This document shows positions 45,206 through 58,489 of a stretch of 64,000 nucleotides of DNA, in pieces (positions within the stretch are counted from its first letter, which is position 1; each line of letters opens with the position of its first letter). Below the pieces are notes generated by a model. The model did no database searches and was not told the origin of the DNA. It was given only the letters and a program-made list of their open reading frames with translations. The DNA is taken from the NCBI RefSeq assembly GCF_029407905.1, contig NW_026577882.1:3658001-3722000 (forward strand). The letters run 5' to 3'. Source of the DNA: Bubalus kerabau. Taxonomy: Eukaryota; Chordata; Mammalia; Artiodactyla; Bovidae. The position numbers and the translations under genes are program-made.

Positions 45206-48200
45206 GACTCGGATCGCAGAGTCCCTGCAGAGTTGGGACAGGAGAGTCAGGCCTCGTCTTGTGTGGAGGACTGGAACTCCGCTTGACTCTCGCGTTGTTC
45301 ATGGGGTGACAGGCCACTTGTCGATTTGTATGTGGAACTTGTGGGTTTTTCTGGACGATGCACTGGGGTGTCACTGCCCCTTCGTGTTGTGCCTTGATCC
45401 ACAGGATTGCCTTCGAGTTGGGTTCTGCCATCGGGTTCTTATCAAGAGCGGACCAGGGAATCGGGGTCTTTTGGCATGCCGCACCACCCACGAGGCTATG
45501 TCTCAAATTTCCTCGTGAGACTGGCCTCATCTTGATGTGCGCCAGGAAGTTCGGGAATGCCTTCCAGACAAAGCAGGGGAATCGAACCTCCTGTCGCGAT
45601 CAAGAGGGGAGAAGAGTCTCAGATGAAGTGGTGCCGGGAACCTCGGTGTTCTCCTCAAGTGAGACTGGTATGTCGGGGAACTTTTGGGGTCGCATCAAGG
45701 GTTCCAAGTAACTTTTTGCTCTTCAATACGGAACGTGGGACTTCTCTTCAGATGCTGTAGCGGGCAAGGGCCTCATCTTTCGATGACGGGGGAACCACGT
45801 GGTTTTTCTTGAGTTGCAGAGGGATTCTCGAGTTACGACGGGGAATTCAGTCTTCCTGTTCAACTGGCCCAGGGAAGTCCAGTTTTCATTCGAATTGCGA
45901 GTTAGAACTGGGGATTGCTCTCGAGACACTGCAGGGCCAAATAGACCTCATCTAGGCTTGTGTCCAGGACCTAATGTTCCTCTGCTGGGGCGACAGCGAT
46001 CTCGGCATTGCATTCTCGACTCACCCGGGGAATCAGGCCTCGTCTCGAGGGGAAGCCAAGGACACCGCTCTCCTGTCAAGTCGCGACGGGTATATCTTGG
46101 AGCTCACTGTGTGGCCTAAAATGAGTCAAGCCTCCTGTGGAGTTTGGAGAGAGGACTCAGGATTGCTCTCCAGGCCATACAGCAAAAGAAGGCCCTCATC
46201 TCGTGAGGACTGGGGCGTCTCGTGGGTATTCTCGAGCTGCGGCTCCAGTGTGGTGTTGCTCACGAGGTATAATGGGGAGCTCAGGGAGCCTCTCCTGTGG
46301 CGCCAGGGAAGTCAGGTTTCTATGCGCGTGGCTAGGCGGAGTGCGTCATTGCTCTCGAGTCATGGTAGGGGAATCGCACCTCAAGACGCGTTGAAGAAGG
46401 ACTCTCGAGGTCTTTTACGGGTTGGGGCAGGAAAACCTTGGTTCCCTCGACTTGTGCCGGTGATCTCAGGAAGGTCTAAGGGTGCCTCTGAGAAGTCAGG
46501 GATACTGTGCAGTTGGGAGGGGCCTCTCGGGACTCCACTGGGTTCGGTGCAATGGAAGAGGGCCTCATCTCGAGTGGAGGCAGGAAACTCATGTTTCCTC
46601 TCCTGACTTCCCCTGGGCCAGATCTGACTCGGATTGCAGTTTCGCTGCAGAGTTCGAACAGGAGAGTCAGGCCTCGTCTTGTGTGGAGGAATGGAACTCT
46701 GCTTGCCTCTCCAGTTGTTCACGGGGTGACAGGTCACTTCTCGAGCTGTGTGTGGTACCTGCGGGTTTCTCCGGACGATACCGGGGGGTGTCAGTGCCCC
46801 TTCATGTTGTGCCTTCATCAAAAGGGTTATCTTCAAAGAGGTGTCCGGGCATTGGGATCTTATCAAGAGCGGACCGGGAAATCGGGGTCTTTCGGCATGT
46901 GTCACCATCCACGAGGCTATGTCTCGAATATCCTCGTGAGACCGGCCTCATCCTGAGATGCACCGGGAAAGGCGGGAACTCCTTCAAGACAAAACAGGGG
47001 AATCGACCCTCCTGTCGCGATCAGGAGGGGAGAAGGGGCCCAGATGTAGTGGTGCCGGGAACCTCGGTGTTCTCCTCGAGTCAGACCAGTGTGTCGAGGA
47101 ACTTTTGAGGTTGCATCAAGGGTGCCGATACCGTTTCGCACTTCAAGACGGAACGTGGGACTTCTCTTGAGACGCTGTAGGGGGCAAGGGCCTCATCTTG
47201 CGATGACGGGGGAACCACGTAGCGTTTCTCGAGTTGTGGCGGGATTCTCGAGTTTCGACGGGGAATACAGTCTTCCTCATGTGTTGGCCCAGGGAAGTCC
47301 TATCTTCCATTCGAGTTTCAAGGGAGAGCTGGGGATTGCCCTCGAGTCACTGCAGGGCAAAATAGACCTCATCTAGGCTTGTGTCCAGGACTTAATGTTC
47401 ATCCCTAGGGGCGACAGGGATCTCGGGCTTGCATACCAGACTCACCCGGGGAATCAGGCCTCGTCTCGAGGGGAAGCAAAGAACTCCGCTGTCCTTTTGA
47501 GTCGCGATGGGTATCTCTTGGAGCCCACTGTGTGCCCTAAAGGGAGTCAAGCCTCCTGTGCTGTTTGGATAGAGGACTCGGGATTCCTCTCCAGGCCATG
47601 CAGGAAAAGAAGGCCCTCATCTCGCGATGACGGCGGCCTCTTGTGGGTTTTCTAGACTGCCGCGCTAGTGCCGGGTTTCTGACGAGGTACGAGAGGGAGC
47701 TCAGGGAGCCTCTCGTGTGGCGCCAGGGAAGTCAGGTCCCCATGAGATGGCTAGGGGGAGTTCGTCATTGCTCTCGAGTCATGGTAGGGTAATCGGGCCT
47801 CAAGACGGGTTGAAGAAGGACTCTCGAGGTCTTTCTCGGGTCACTGCATAAAACCCAGGGTTCCCTTGACTTGTGCCTGCGACCTCAGGGAGCTTCTCAG
47901 AGTGCCTCTGAGAAGTCAGGGATACTGTGCAGTTTGGAGGGGCCTCTCGAGACTCCTCTGCATTTGGTGGAATGTAAGAGGGACTCATCTCGAGTTGAAG
48001 CAGGAACCTCAGTGTTCCTCTCCATTTCTGACTCAGATCGCAAGGTCCCTGCATGTTGGTACAGGAGAGTCAGGCCTCGTCTTTTCTGGAGGATGGGACT
48101 CCTCTTGCCCCTCGAGTTGTTCTCGAGGTGACAGGCCACTTGTCGAGCTGTGTATGTAACCTGCCCTTTTTTCCGGATGATGCACAGGTGTGTTAGTGCC

Positions 48201-48689
48201 CCTTCGTGTTGTACCTTCATACTCAAGGCTGCCTTCCAAGAGGTGTCCGAGCATCGGATTCTCATCAAGAGCGGACCGGGAAATTGGAGTCTTTCAGCAA
48301 GTGGCACCACCCACAAAGCTACGTATCGAATTTCCCCATGAGACCGGCCTCATCCTGAGTTGTGCAGGGAAGGTCGGGCCCCCTTGCAGACAAAGCAGGG
48401 GAATCAACCCACCGGTCACGATCAGGAGGGGAGAAGGGGCTTAAATGAAGTGGTGCCGGGAACCTCGGTGTTCCCCTTGAGTGAGACCGGCGTGTTGGGG
48501 GACTTTTGGGGTCGCATCAAGGGTGCCAAGTACCGTTTCGCATTTCAAGACGGAACCTGGGACATCTTTTGAAACGCTGTAGCGGGCAAGGGCCTCATCT
48601 TGCGATGACGGGAGAACCACGTGGTTTTGCCCGAGTTGCGGCGGGATTCTCGAGTTATGACCGGGAATTTAGGCTTCCTCTTGTTGGCC

Positions 48690-49557
48690 TTGAAATCCAA
48701 TCTTCCATTCGGGTTGCGAGGGGGAGCTGGGGATTGCGCTAGAGTCACTGCAGGGCAAAAGAGACCTAATCTAGGCTTGTGTCCAGGATCTAACGTTGCT
48801 CTCCAGGGGCGACAGGGATCTCGGGTTTGCATTCCAGACTCATCCGGGGAGTCAGTTCTCACCTCGAGGGTAAGCAAAGAATTCCGCTCTCGTCTCGAGT
48901 CGCGATGGGTATCTCTTGGAGCCCAATGTGTGTACTAAAGGGAGTCAAGCCTCCTGTGGAGTTTGGAGAGAGGACTCGGGATTGGACTCAGGCCATGCAG
49001 GAAAAGAAGGCCCTCATCTCGAGATGACGGTGGCGTCTCGTGGGTTTTCTCCAGCTGCGGCGCCAGTGTGGGGTGTCTCATGAAGTACCACAGGGATTTC
49101 AGGGAGCCTCTTGTGTGGTGTCAGGAAAATCCAGTATTCCATTCGAGTTGCAAGTTAGAACTGGGGATTGCTCTCCAGTCACTGCAGGGCAAAATAGACC
49201 TCATCTATGCTTGTGTCCAGGACCTAGTGTTCCACTACTGGGCTGACAGGGATCTCAGGGTTGCATTTTCGACTTACCCGGTGAGTCAGGCCTCGTCTTG
49301 AGGGGAAAAAAAGGACTCCGCTCTCCTGTCGAGTCGCGACGGGTATCTCTTGGAGCCCACTGCGTGGCGTAAAGGGAGTGAAGCGTCCTATGGAGTTTGG
49401 AGAGATGACTCGGGATTGTTTTCCTGGCCATGCAGGAAAAAAGGCCCTCGTCTCGCGATGACGGGGGCGTTTCGTGGGTTTTCTCCAGCTGCCGCGCCAG
49501 TATCAGATTTCTCACGAGGTACGACGGGGAGCTCAGAGAGCCTCTCGTGTGGTGCTA
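48690..49557. repeat. 434-bp internal duplication in a satellite I monomer
   Basis: The monomer from 48073 is about 1,832 bp long. At about 49124 the sequence jumps back to the position equivalent to 48690 (AATCCAATCTTCCATTCG) and runs through the same ~434 bases again. The second copy carries GAGTTGCAAGTTAGAACTGGGG, a variant otherwise seen at 45893-45915, so the exchange partner was another monomer, not the same one. Confidence 0.8.
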
Positions 49558-52500
49558 GGGACGTCAGGTCTCCGTGCGTGTGGTGAAGGGGAGTGCGTGA
49601 TTGCTCTCGAGTCATAGTAGGCGAATCGGGCCTCAAGACGCATTGAAGAAGGACTCTCGAGGTCTTTCTCGGGTTGCGGCAGGGAACCCTGGGTTCCCTC
49701 GACTTGTGTCGGTGACCTCAGGCAACTTCTCAGGGTGCCTCTGAGAAGTCAGGGACACTGTGGATTTGGGAGGGGCCTTTCGTTACTCAACTGGGTTTGG
49801 TGCAATCGAAGAGGGCCTCATCTCGAATGGAGGCAGGAGCGTCAGGGGTCCTCTCCATTTCTGACTCGGGTCGCAGAGTACCTGCCGAGTACGGAGAAGA
49901 GAGTAACGCCTCGTCTTCCGTGGAGGAATGGATCTCCGCTTGCCTTTCGAGTTGTTCACGGAGTGACAGGCCACTTGTTGAGCTGTGTGTGGAACCTGCG
50001 GGTTTTTCCGGACGATGCACAGGGGTGTCAGTGCCCCTTCGTGTTGTGCCTTCATCCACAGGGTTGCCTTCAAAGAGGTGTCCGGGCATCGGGTTCTTTT
50101 CAAGAGCGTACCAGAAAATTGGGGTCTTTCAGCATGTGGTACCACCCACGAGGCTACGTCTCGAATTTCCTCGGGAGACCGGCCTCATCCTGAGGTTCGC
50201 CGGGAAGGTAGGGAACCCTTGCAGACAAAGCAGGGGAATCGACACACCGGTCGTGATCAGAAGGGGAGAAGGGGCTCAGATGAAGTGGTGCCGGGAACCT
50301 CGGTGGTCCCCTCGAGTGAGACCGGTATGTCACGGCACTTTTGAGGTCGCATCAAGGGTGCCAAGTACAGTTTCGCACTTCAAGACGAAACGTGGGAATT
50401 CTCTGGAGATGCTCTAGCGGGCAAGGGCCTCATATTGCGATGACGAGGGAAACACGTGGTTTTTCTCGAGTTGCGGCGGGATTCTCGAGTTACGACGGGG
50501 AATTCAGGCTTCCTCTTGTGTTGGCCCAGGAAGTCCAATCTTCCATTCAACTTGTCAGAGAGAGCTGTGGGTTGCTCTCGAGTCACTTCAGGGCAAAGAG
50601 TCCTCATCTAGGCTTGGGACCAGGACGTAGTGTTCCTCTCCAGGGGCAACAGGGATATCGGGGTCGCATTCCAGTCTCACCCGGTGGGTCACGCCTCGTC
50701 TCGAGTGGAAGCAAAGGACTCCACTATCCTCTCGAGTCGCGACGTGTAACTCTTGGAGCCCAATGAGTGGCCTAAAGGGAGTCAAGCGTCCTGTGTAGCT
50801 TGGACAGAAGGTTCACGCTTGATCTGCATACCATTCAGTTAAAGATGGCCCTCCTCTCGTGATGACGGGAGCGTCTCATGGGTTTTCTCGAGCTGCGGCG
50901 CCAGTGTGGGGTTTCTCACGAGATATGATGGGGAGCTCAGGGAGACTCTCGTGCGGCGCCAGAGAAGTCAGGCCTCCATGCGTGTGGCCAGGCAGATCGC
51001 GTCATTGCTCTGGAGTCATGGGAGGGACTAGGGCCTCCAGACGCATTTAAGAAGGACTCTCGAGGTCTTTCTTGGGTTGGGGCGGGAAACACTCGTTTCC
51101 CTCGACCTCTACCGGGGACCTTAGGGAACTTCCCAGGTGCCTCTGAGAGGTGAGGGATACTGAGGAGTTAGAGGGGCCTCTCGGGACTCCACTATGTTTG
51201 ACGAAATGAAAGAGGGCCTCATCTCGATTGGAGGCAGGAACCTCAGGCTTCCTCTCCATTTTTGACTCCGACCGCAGGGTCCCTAGAAGGTTGGGACAGG
51301 AGAGTCATGCCTCGTCTTGTCTGAGTAATGGAACTCTGCTTGCCTCTCGAGTCGTTCAGTGGGTCTCAGGCCCCTTGTCGAGCTGTGTGTGGAACCTGCA
51401 GGTGTTTCCAGAAGATGCACGGGGGTGTCATTGCTCCTTCATTTGGTGCCTTCCCCCACAGGGTTGCCTTCAAAGAGGTGTCCAGCATCAGGTTCATTTC
51501 AAGAGCGGACCGGGAAATCGGGGTCATTCGGCATGTGGCACCACCCACGTGGCTCATCTCGAATTTCCTCGTGAGACCAGCATCATCCTGAGGTGTGCCG
51601 GGAAGGCCGGGAACACCTTCCACACAAAGAAGGGGAATCGACTCTCCTGTCGCGATCAGGAGGGGAGATGGGGCTCAGATGAAGTGGGGCCGGGACTCTA
51701 GGTGTTCCACTCGAGGGAACCCGGCGTTTCAGGGAACTTTAGGGGTCGCATCAAGGGAGCCAAGTACCGTTTCCCACTTCAGGACGGAACATGGGACTTC
51801 CCTGGAGACGCTGTAGCGGGCAAGGGCCTCATCCTGTGAAGACGTTGGAACCACGTCGTTTTTCTCGAGTTGCGTCTGGATTCTCGAAAACGACAGGGAT
51901 TTCAGGCTTCCTCTTGGGTTGGCCCTGGGAAGCCCAGTCTTCCCCTGGAGTTGCGAGGGAAAGCTGGGGGTTCTGCTCGAGTCACTACAGGGCCAAAGAG
52001 AGCTCATCGAGGCGTGTGTCCAGGACCTAATATTCCTCTCAAGGGAAGACAGAGATCTCGGGTTTCCATTCCAGACTCCCCCGGGGAGTCAGGCCTCGCC
52101 TCGAGGGGAAGCAGAGGACTCCACTTTCCTCTCAAGTCACGACACAGATCTCTTGGAGCCCACTGAGTGGACTCAAGGGTGTCGAGCCTCCTCTTCAGTT
52201 TGGAGAGAGGACTCGGGATTGCTCTTCAGGTCAGGCAGGAAAAGAAGGCCCTCATCTCGCGATGACGGGGGCATCTCATGGGTTTCCTCAGGCTGCGGCG
52301 CCCGTGGGGGTTTTCTCACGAGGCACGACGAGGACCTCAGGGAGCCTCTCGTGCGGCGCCAGGGAACTCATGTCTCCATGCCCATGGCGAGGGGGAGCTG
52401 GTCATCACTCTCGAGTCATGGGAAGTGACTAGGGCCTCAAGACGCGTTGAAGAAGGACTCTCGAGGTCTTTCTCGGGTGGCGGCGGGAAACCCTCGTTTC

Positions 52501-53091
52501 CCTCGACTTCTGCAGGGGACTATAGGGAACTTCCCAGGGTGCCTCTGAGAGGTGAGGGATGCTGTGGAGTTGGCAGGGCCTCTCGGGACTCTGCTGGGTT
52601 CGGTGCAATGGAAGAGGGCCTCATCTCGAGGGGAGGCAGGAACCTCAGGCTTCCTCTCCAATTCTGACTCCGACTGCACGGTCCCTGCAGTGTTGGGACA
52701 GGAGAGTCATGCCTCGTCTTGTCTGAGGAATGGAGTTCTGGTTGCCTCTCGAGTTGTTCCGGGAGTCTCAGGCCCCTTGTCGAGCTGTGTGTAGACCCTG
52801 CGGGTTTTTCCGGATGATGCACGGGGGTGTCAGTGCCCCTTCGTGTTGTGCCTTCACTCACAGGGTTGCCTTCGAAGAGGTGTCCGGGCATCAGGTTCTT
52901 ATCAAGAGCGGACCGGAAAATCGGTGTCGTTCGGCACGTGGCACCTCACACATGGCTGGTCTCGAATTTCCTCCTGAGACCGGCCTCATCCTGAGGTGCA
53001 CCAGGAAGGCCGGGAACCCCTTCCAGAGAAAGCAGGGGAATCGACTCTCCTGTCGCGATCAGGAGGGGAGAAGGGGCTCAGATGAAGTGGT

Positions 53092-53331
53092 GCCGGGACC
53101 CTTGGTGTTCCCCTCGAGGGAACCCAGCGTGTCGGGAACTTTTGCGGTCGCATCAAGGGTGTCAAGTACCGTTTCGCACTTAAGGACAGAACATGGGACT
53201 TCCCTGGAGACGCCGGGAATTTCGGTGTTCCCCTGGAGTGAGACCGGTATGTTGGGGAACTTTGGGGTCGCATCAAGGGTGCCAAGTAGCATTTCGAACT
53301 TTAAGATGGAACGTGGGACTTCTCTTGAGAC
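53092..53331. repeat. 120-bp internal duplication in a satellite I monomer
   Basis: GCCGGGA-TTCGGTGTTCCCCT starts at 53092 and again at 53212, giving a monomer of about 1,520 bp. The second copy has AAGTAGCATTTCGAACTTTA, a variant also found at 56089-56108 two monomers downstream. This marks a crossover with that subfamily. Confidence 0.8.
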
Positions 53332-56300
53332 TCTAGCTGGCAAGGGCCTCATATTGCAATGAAGGGGGAACCACATGGTTTTTAAGACTTGAGGCTGAAT
53401 TCTCGAATTACGATGGGATATTCAGACTTCCTCATGTGTTGACCGTGGGAAGACCAATCTTCCATTCAAATTGTGAGGGAGAGATGGAGGTTGCTCTCGA
53501 TCACTGTAGGGCAAAATAGACCTCATCTAGGCTTGTGTCTAGGACATAATGTTCCACTCCAGGGGCGACAGGGATCTCGGGGTTGCATTCCAAACTCACC
53601 CGGGGTGTCAGGCCTCGTCTCCAGGGAAGCAAAGGACTCCGCTCTCCTCTCAAGTCGCACCGGGTATTTCTTGGACCCAACTGAGTGGCCTAAAGGGAGT
53701 CAATCCTCCTGTGAAGTTTGGAGAGAGGACCAGGGATTGCTCTCCAGGTCAGGTAGGAAAAGAAGGCCCCCATCTCTCCTTGACGGGGGCATCTTGTGGT
53801 TTTTCTCGAACTGCGGCGCCACTGTGGGTTTTCTCACGAGGTATGATGGGGTACTCAGGGAGCCTCTTGTGTGGTACTAGGGAAGTCAGTTTTCCTGCTT
53901 GTGGCGAGGGGAGCACGTCCTTGCTCTGGAGTCATGGTAGGGGAATCGAGCATCAAGAGACGTTGAAAAAGGACTCTCCAAGTCTTTCTCGGGTTACTTC
54001 AGGAAACTCTGGGTTCCCTCGACTTGTGCCAGTGACCTCAGGTAGCTTCTCAGGGAGCCTCTGAGAATTCAGGGATACTGTGGTGTTGGGAGGGGCCTCT
54101 CGGGACACCACTGAGTTTGGTTCAATGGAAGAGGGCCTCTTCTCTAGTTGAGGTAGGAACCTCAGGGTTCCTCTCCATTTCTGACTCCGATCGCAGGGTC
54201 CCTGAAGAGTTGGGCCAGGAGGGTAAGGCCTCGTCTTGTGTGAAGGAATGCAACTTCACTTGCCTCTCGAGTTGTTCACGGGGTGACAGTCCACATTTGG
54301 AGCTGTGAGTGGAATCGGCGGGTTTTTCCAGACGATGCATGGGGATGTCAGTGTCCCTTCGTGTTGTGCCTTCATCCACAGGGTTGCCTTCGAAGAGATG
54401 TCCGGGCGTCAGGTTCTTATCTAGAGTGGACCGGGAATTCGGGATCTTTCAACATGTGGCACCAACCATGAGGCTACTTTTCGAATTTCCTCATGAGACC
54501 GGCCTCATCCGGAGGTTTACGGGGAACGTCGGGAACCCCTTGCAGACAAAGCATGGGAGTCGACCCTCCTGTCACGATCAGGAGGGGTGAAGGGGCTCAC
54601 AGGAAGTGGTGCCATGAACTTTGGTGTTTCCCTCGAGTGAGGCCGGTATGTCAGGGAACTTTGGGGGTCGCATCAAGGGTGCCAAGTACCGTTTTGTACT
54701 TCAGGATGGAACGTGGGACTTCTCTTGATACGCTGTAGCGGCCAAGGGCCTCATCTTGCGATGACGGGGGAGCCACGTGGTTTTTCTCGAGTTGCGGCGG
54801 GATTCTCGAGTTACGACGGGGATTTCAGGCTTCCTCTTGTGTTGGGCCAGGGAAGTCCAATCATCCATTCGAGTTGCGAGGGAGAGCTGGGGGTTGCGCT
54901 CGAGTCACTGCAGGGCAAAGGAGACCTCATCTAGGCTTGTGTCCAGGACCTAATGTTCCTCTCCAAGGGCCACAGGGATCTCAGGTTTGCATTCCAGACT
55001 CACCCAGGGAGTCAGGCCTCGTGTCGAAGGGAAGCAAAGGACTCTGCTCTCCTTTCGAGTTGCGACGGGCACCTCTTGGAGCCCACTTTGTGGCCTAAAG
55101 GGAGTCAAGCCTCCTGTGAAGTTTGGAGAGAGGACTTGGGACTGCTCTCCAGGCCATGCAGGAAAAGATGGCCCTCATCTCGCGATGACGGAGGGGTCTT
55201 GTGTGTTTTCTCGAGCTGCGGCGCCAGTGTGGGGTTTCACACGAGGTACGACAGGGAGCTCAGGGAGCCTCTCATGTGGCGCCAGGGAAGTCAGGTCTCC
55301 ATGTGCGTGGCGAGGGGGAGTGCGTTATTGCTCTCGAGCCATGGTAGGGGAATCTGACCTCAAGACGCGTTGAAGAAGGACTCTCGAGGTCTTTCTTCGG
55401 TTGTGGCAGGAAACCCTTATTTCCCTCGACGTTTGCCGGTGGCCTCAAGGAGCTTCTCAGAATGCCTATGAGAAGTCAGGGATACTGTGGAGATGGGAGT
55501 GGCCTCTCGGGACTCCACTGGGTTTGTTTTAATGGAAGAGGGCCTCATCTCGGGTTGAGGCAGGAACCTCAGGTTTCCTCTCCATTTCTGACTCAGATCG
55601 AAGCGTGCCTGCAGAGTTGGGATTGGATACTCAGGCCTCGTCTTGTCTGAGGAAGGGAACTCCGCTTGCCTCTCTCGTTGTTTAAGGGGTGACAGGCCAG
55701 TTGTGGAGCTGTATGTGGATCCTGTGGGATTTTCTGGACGATGAACAGGGTTGCCAGTGCCCCCTCGTGTAGTGCCTTCATCCACAGGGTTGCCTTAGAA
55801 GAGGTGTCCGGGCATCGGGTTCTTATCAAGAGCAAGACCGAGAAATCGGGGTCTTTCGGCACGTGACGCCAACACGAGGCTACGTCTCGAATTTCTTCAT
55901 GAGACTGGCCTCATCCTGAGGTGCGCCATGAAGGTCGGGAACCCCTTCTAGACAAAGCAGGGGAATCGACCTTCCTGCCGTGATCAGGAGGGGAGAAGGG
56001 GCTCAAATGAAGTGGTGCCAGGAACTTCGGTGTTCCCTTGGAGTGAGACCGGTATATTGGGGAACTTTTGGGGTCGCATCAAGGGTGCCAAGTAGCATTT
56101 CGAACTTTATGACGAAACATGGGACTTCTATTGAGACTCTGTAGCGGGCAAAGGCCTCATATTGTGATGAATGGGGAACCACGTGGTTTTTAAGAGTTGC
56201 GGCGGGATTCTCGAGTTACAACGGGAAATTCAGACTTCCTCTTGTGTTGGCCCAGTGAAGACCAATCTTCCATTCGAATTGCGAGGGAGAGATGGTGTTG

Positions 56301-56936
56301 CTCTCAAGTCACTGTAGGGCAAAATAGACCTCATCTAGGCTTTTGTCCAGGACATAATGTTCCTCTCCAGGGGCAACAGTGATCTCGGGGTTGCATTCCA
56401 GACTCACCCGAGGTAAGGCCTCATCTCGAGGGGAAACAAAGTACTCTGCTCTCCTCTCAAGTCGCGACAGGTATCTCTTGGAGCCCATTGAGTGGCCTAA
56501 AGGGAGTAAAGCCTCCTGTGAAGTTTGGAGAAAGGACCAGGGATTGCTCTCCAGGTCAGGCAGGAAAAGAAGTCCCCAGTCTCGCGATGACCGTGGCGTC
56601 TCGTGGGTTTTCCCGAGCTGTGGCGCCAGTGTGGGGTTTCTCACGAGGTATGACGGGGAGCTCAGGGAGCCTCTCATGTGGCGCCAGGGAAGTCAGATGT
56701 CCATGCGCATGGCGAGGGGGAGCGTGTCATTGCTCTCGAGTCATGGTAGGGGAATCCGGCCTCAAGACGCGTTGAAGACGGACTCTTGAGGTCTTTCTCG
56801 GGTTGCGGCAGGATACCCTGTGTTCCCTCGACTTGTGCCGGTGACCTCAGGGAGTTGCTCAGGGTGCCTCTGAGAAGACACTGATACTGTGGTGTTGGGA
56901 GGGGCCTCTCGGGACTCCACTGCGTTTGGTGCAATG

Positions 56937-56942
56937 GAAGAT
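56937..56942. other. Target site duplication of ERV-B, left copy
   Basis: GAAGAT before the LTR pairs with GAAGAG at 63825-63830. Uninterrupted monomers read GGAAGAGGGCCTC here, so the original target was GAAGAG and the left copy has one later change. Confidence 0.8.
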
Positions 56943-58245
56943 TGCCGGGAGCCAGCGAGAGACATTCCACTCGTGACAAATGTCATGAGGAAAGAGTCTC
57001 GGCATATGCAAAGGCGGGATCGAGCCTCCGGGAGTTCCCCCGTATATTCTTCAGCATCTACCCCCAAAAACCAAAGTCTGCCTTCTTTATTGCTTTGTTC
57101 TCTCACCTCTGACATTACTGGGGATGTCCCCCACCACCATCTCACTCTCTCTGTCAAAGAGCTAACTTAGAGCTCCAACTAATAATGTTCCTGGGCAATT
57201 AGTAGTGTTTAAATCCAAACCCCTCAGATGGTTTTCTAACTCGCCTGACAAGTTTACCCCGTCTCCTACAGCTATGCATACGATTGTGTACAGTCTCCCA
57301 GCCTCGAGACGCACGGGAAGTTTAAGATATTCAAATAGCTTAGAGCCTCTCAGAGAGTTAGAAACTGTCAGAATAAAACTAGTAAAAGATTTCATTGATG
57401 AACCAATGCTTTTTGCCAAGTTTCCACATCCCCTGAATTGTATCCTTGAATGTGTGCTAATTAATATAGTTGGTATGTAGAAAAAATAAGTAGTGGCCTT
57501 GATGTTGGTAACTTTAGACCCTTAAGGTAATAAATTCTTTTCTTTGTTGTAAACCCATTACACATCCTCCCTATAGGAATGCAATTTTATCTTCGAAAGA
57601 TGGCGCCAAACCTTAAACAATTACTCTTAGAGAAAATAACTCTTATGGTTGATAAGTCTTTGTCAAGAGTCATAAAATGTTAATAGGTCTTCTGGCCAGA
57701 AAATGATGTAAATCATCTAAACCATTTTTATACGATAAATCTGCAGATAAGAAACCCTGGTTTTTGATAAGGATTAAAGACTGCTGACTTTGCATCCCCT
57801 ATTATCCTCTATGTGTAACTTAGGGTATTAAAACCTGTGTTGAAAATAAAGCTACGGGCCTTGCTCGCCAACGCTTGGTCTCCCCATGTCATTATTCCCC
57901 TCAATTTTCAGATGAGTGTCCATCTGGAGCGCGGATATCCTCTGCGACCATTTATTTGCCTGGGCTTCGAAGACCCACTCGATAAGGTGTCTAAGGTGGG
58001 GCACCTTCCTCTATTCTAGAGGGCACTTGCAGCCTCTGTGGTCAGAGCTAACCTGGTGTCACGGGTTATATTGATTTTCCGCGTAAACCAAGCTACTCAG
58101 CTGCTTTTCTCCACTGAATTTTCCTACTGAGCTATCCTCATTCTATTACTCTTTATATCTTTGATGAATAAATCAATATATAAATAGGTCGCCTACACCA
58201 TCTTCCCTTCGAATACCCTGGATCAGCTGGGGCTGGACCTCTGCA
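56943..58245 (+). repeat. 5' LTR of provirus ERV-B (about 1,303 bp)
   Basis: The LTR starts TGCCGGGAGCC and ends CTGCA before the primer binding site. The promoter word reads TATTAAAA (57826-57833) where the 3' LTR has TATAAAA, and AATAAA is at 57845-57850. Differences from the 3' LTR are frequent, on the order of 10% in the first 190 bases and fewer further on, so the insertion is far older than ERV-A. It has neither the BovB-like extension nor the U5 duplication. Confidence 0.85.
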
Positions 58246-58247
58246 GG

Positions 58248-58266
58248 TGGCGCCCGAGACAGGCAT
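58248..58266 (+). other. Primer binding site of ERV-B
   Basis: TGGCGCCCGAGACAGGCAT is the lysine-tRNA-type site, two bases after the LTR, with changes at its 3' end compared with ERV-A. Confidence 0.8.
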
Positions 58267-58489
58267 TTCGAAGGTAAATCCCCAACCCCATTCCCCCAGT
58301 GTTCAGTTTTGGGGACAGATAGGATCCCACTTAGGGGGCTGCAGATCCCCCTGTAGAATAGACAGGGCGAGAGGAGTGGGAAGTGTTGAAGAGTTAGAGA
58401 GAAAAAACGGTTTCTAAAAAGGCTGACAAAAAAGGCCTAATCTTTAGATAGCTAAAAGCAAAATCTTTTACTATCCTTAAGTTTCTGAC

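Larger units (their letters stand above)
38024..56936. repeat. Divergent satellite I array
   Basis: Monomers recur with starts (phase of GGCCTCGTCTTGTCTGAG) near 38221, 39624, 41028, 42432, 43833, 45250, 46670, 48073, 49905, 51308, 52708, 54228 and 55635. Most are 1400-1420 bp. Two are longer because of internal duplications. Divergence between monomers is much higher than in the 9.5-19.3 kb array, with many loss-of-CpG changes, so this part has turned over less recently. The monomer around 41.8-42.7 kb is closest to the homogeneous class. No gene is supported. Confidence 0.85.
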
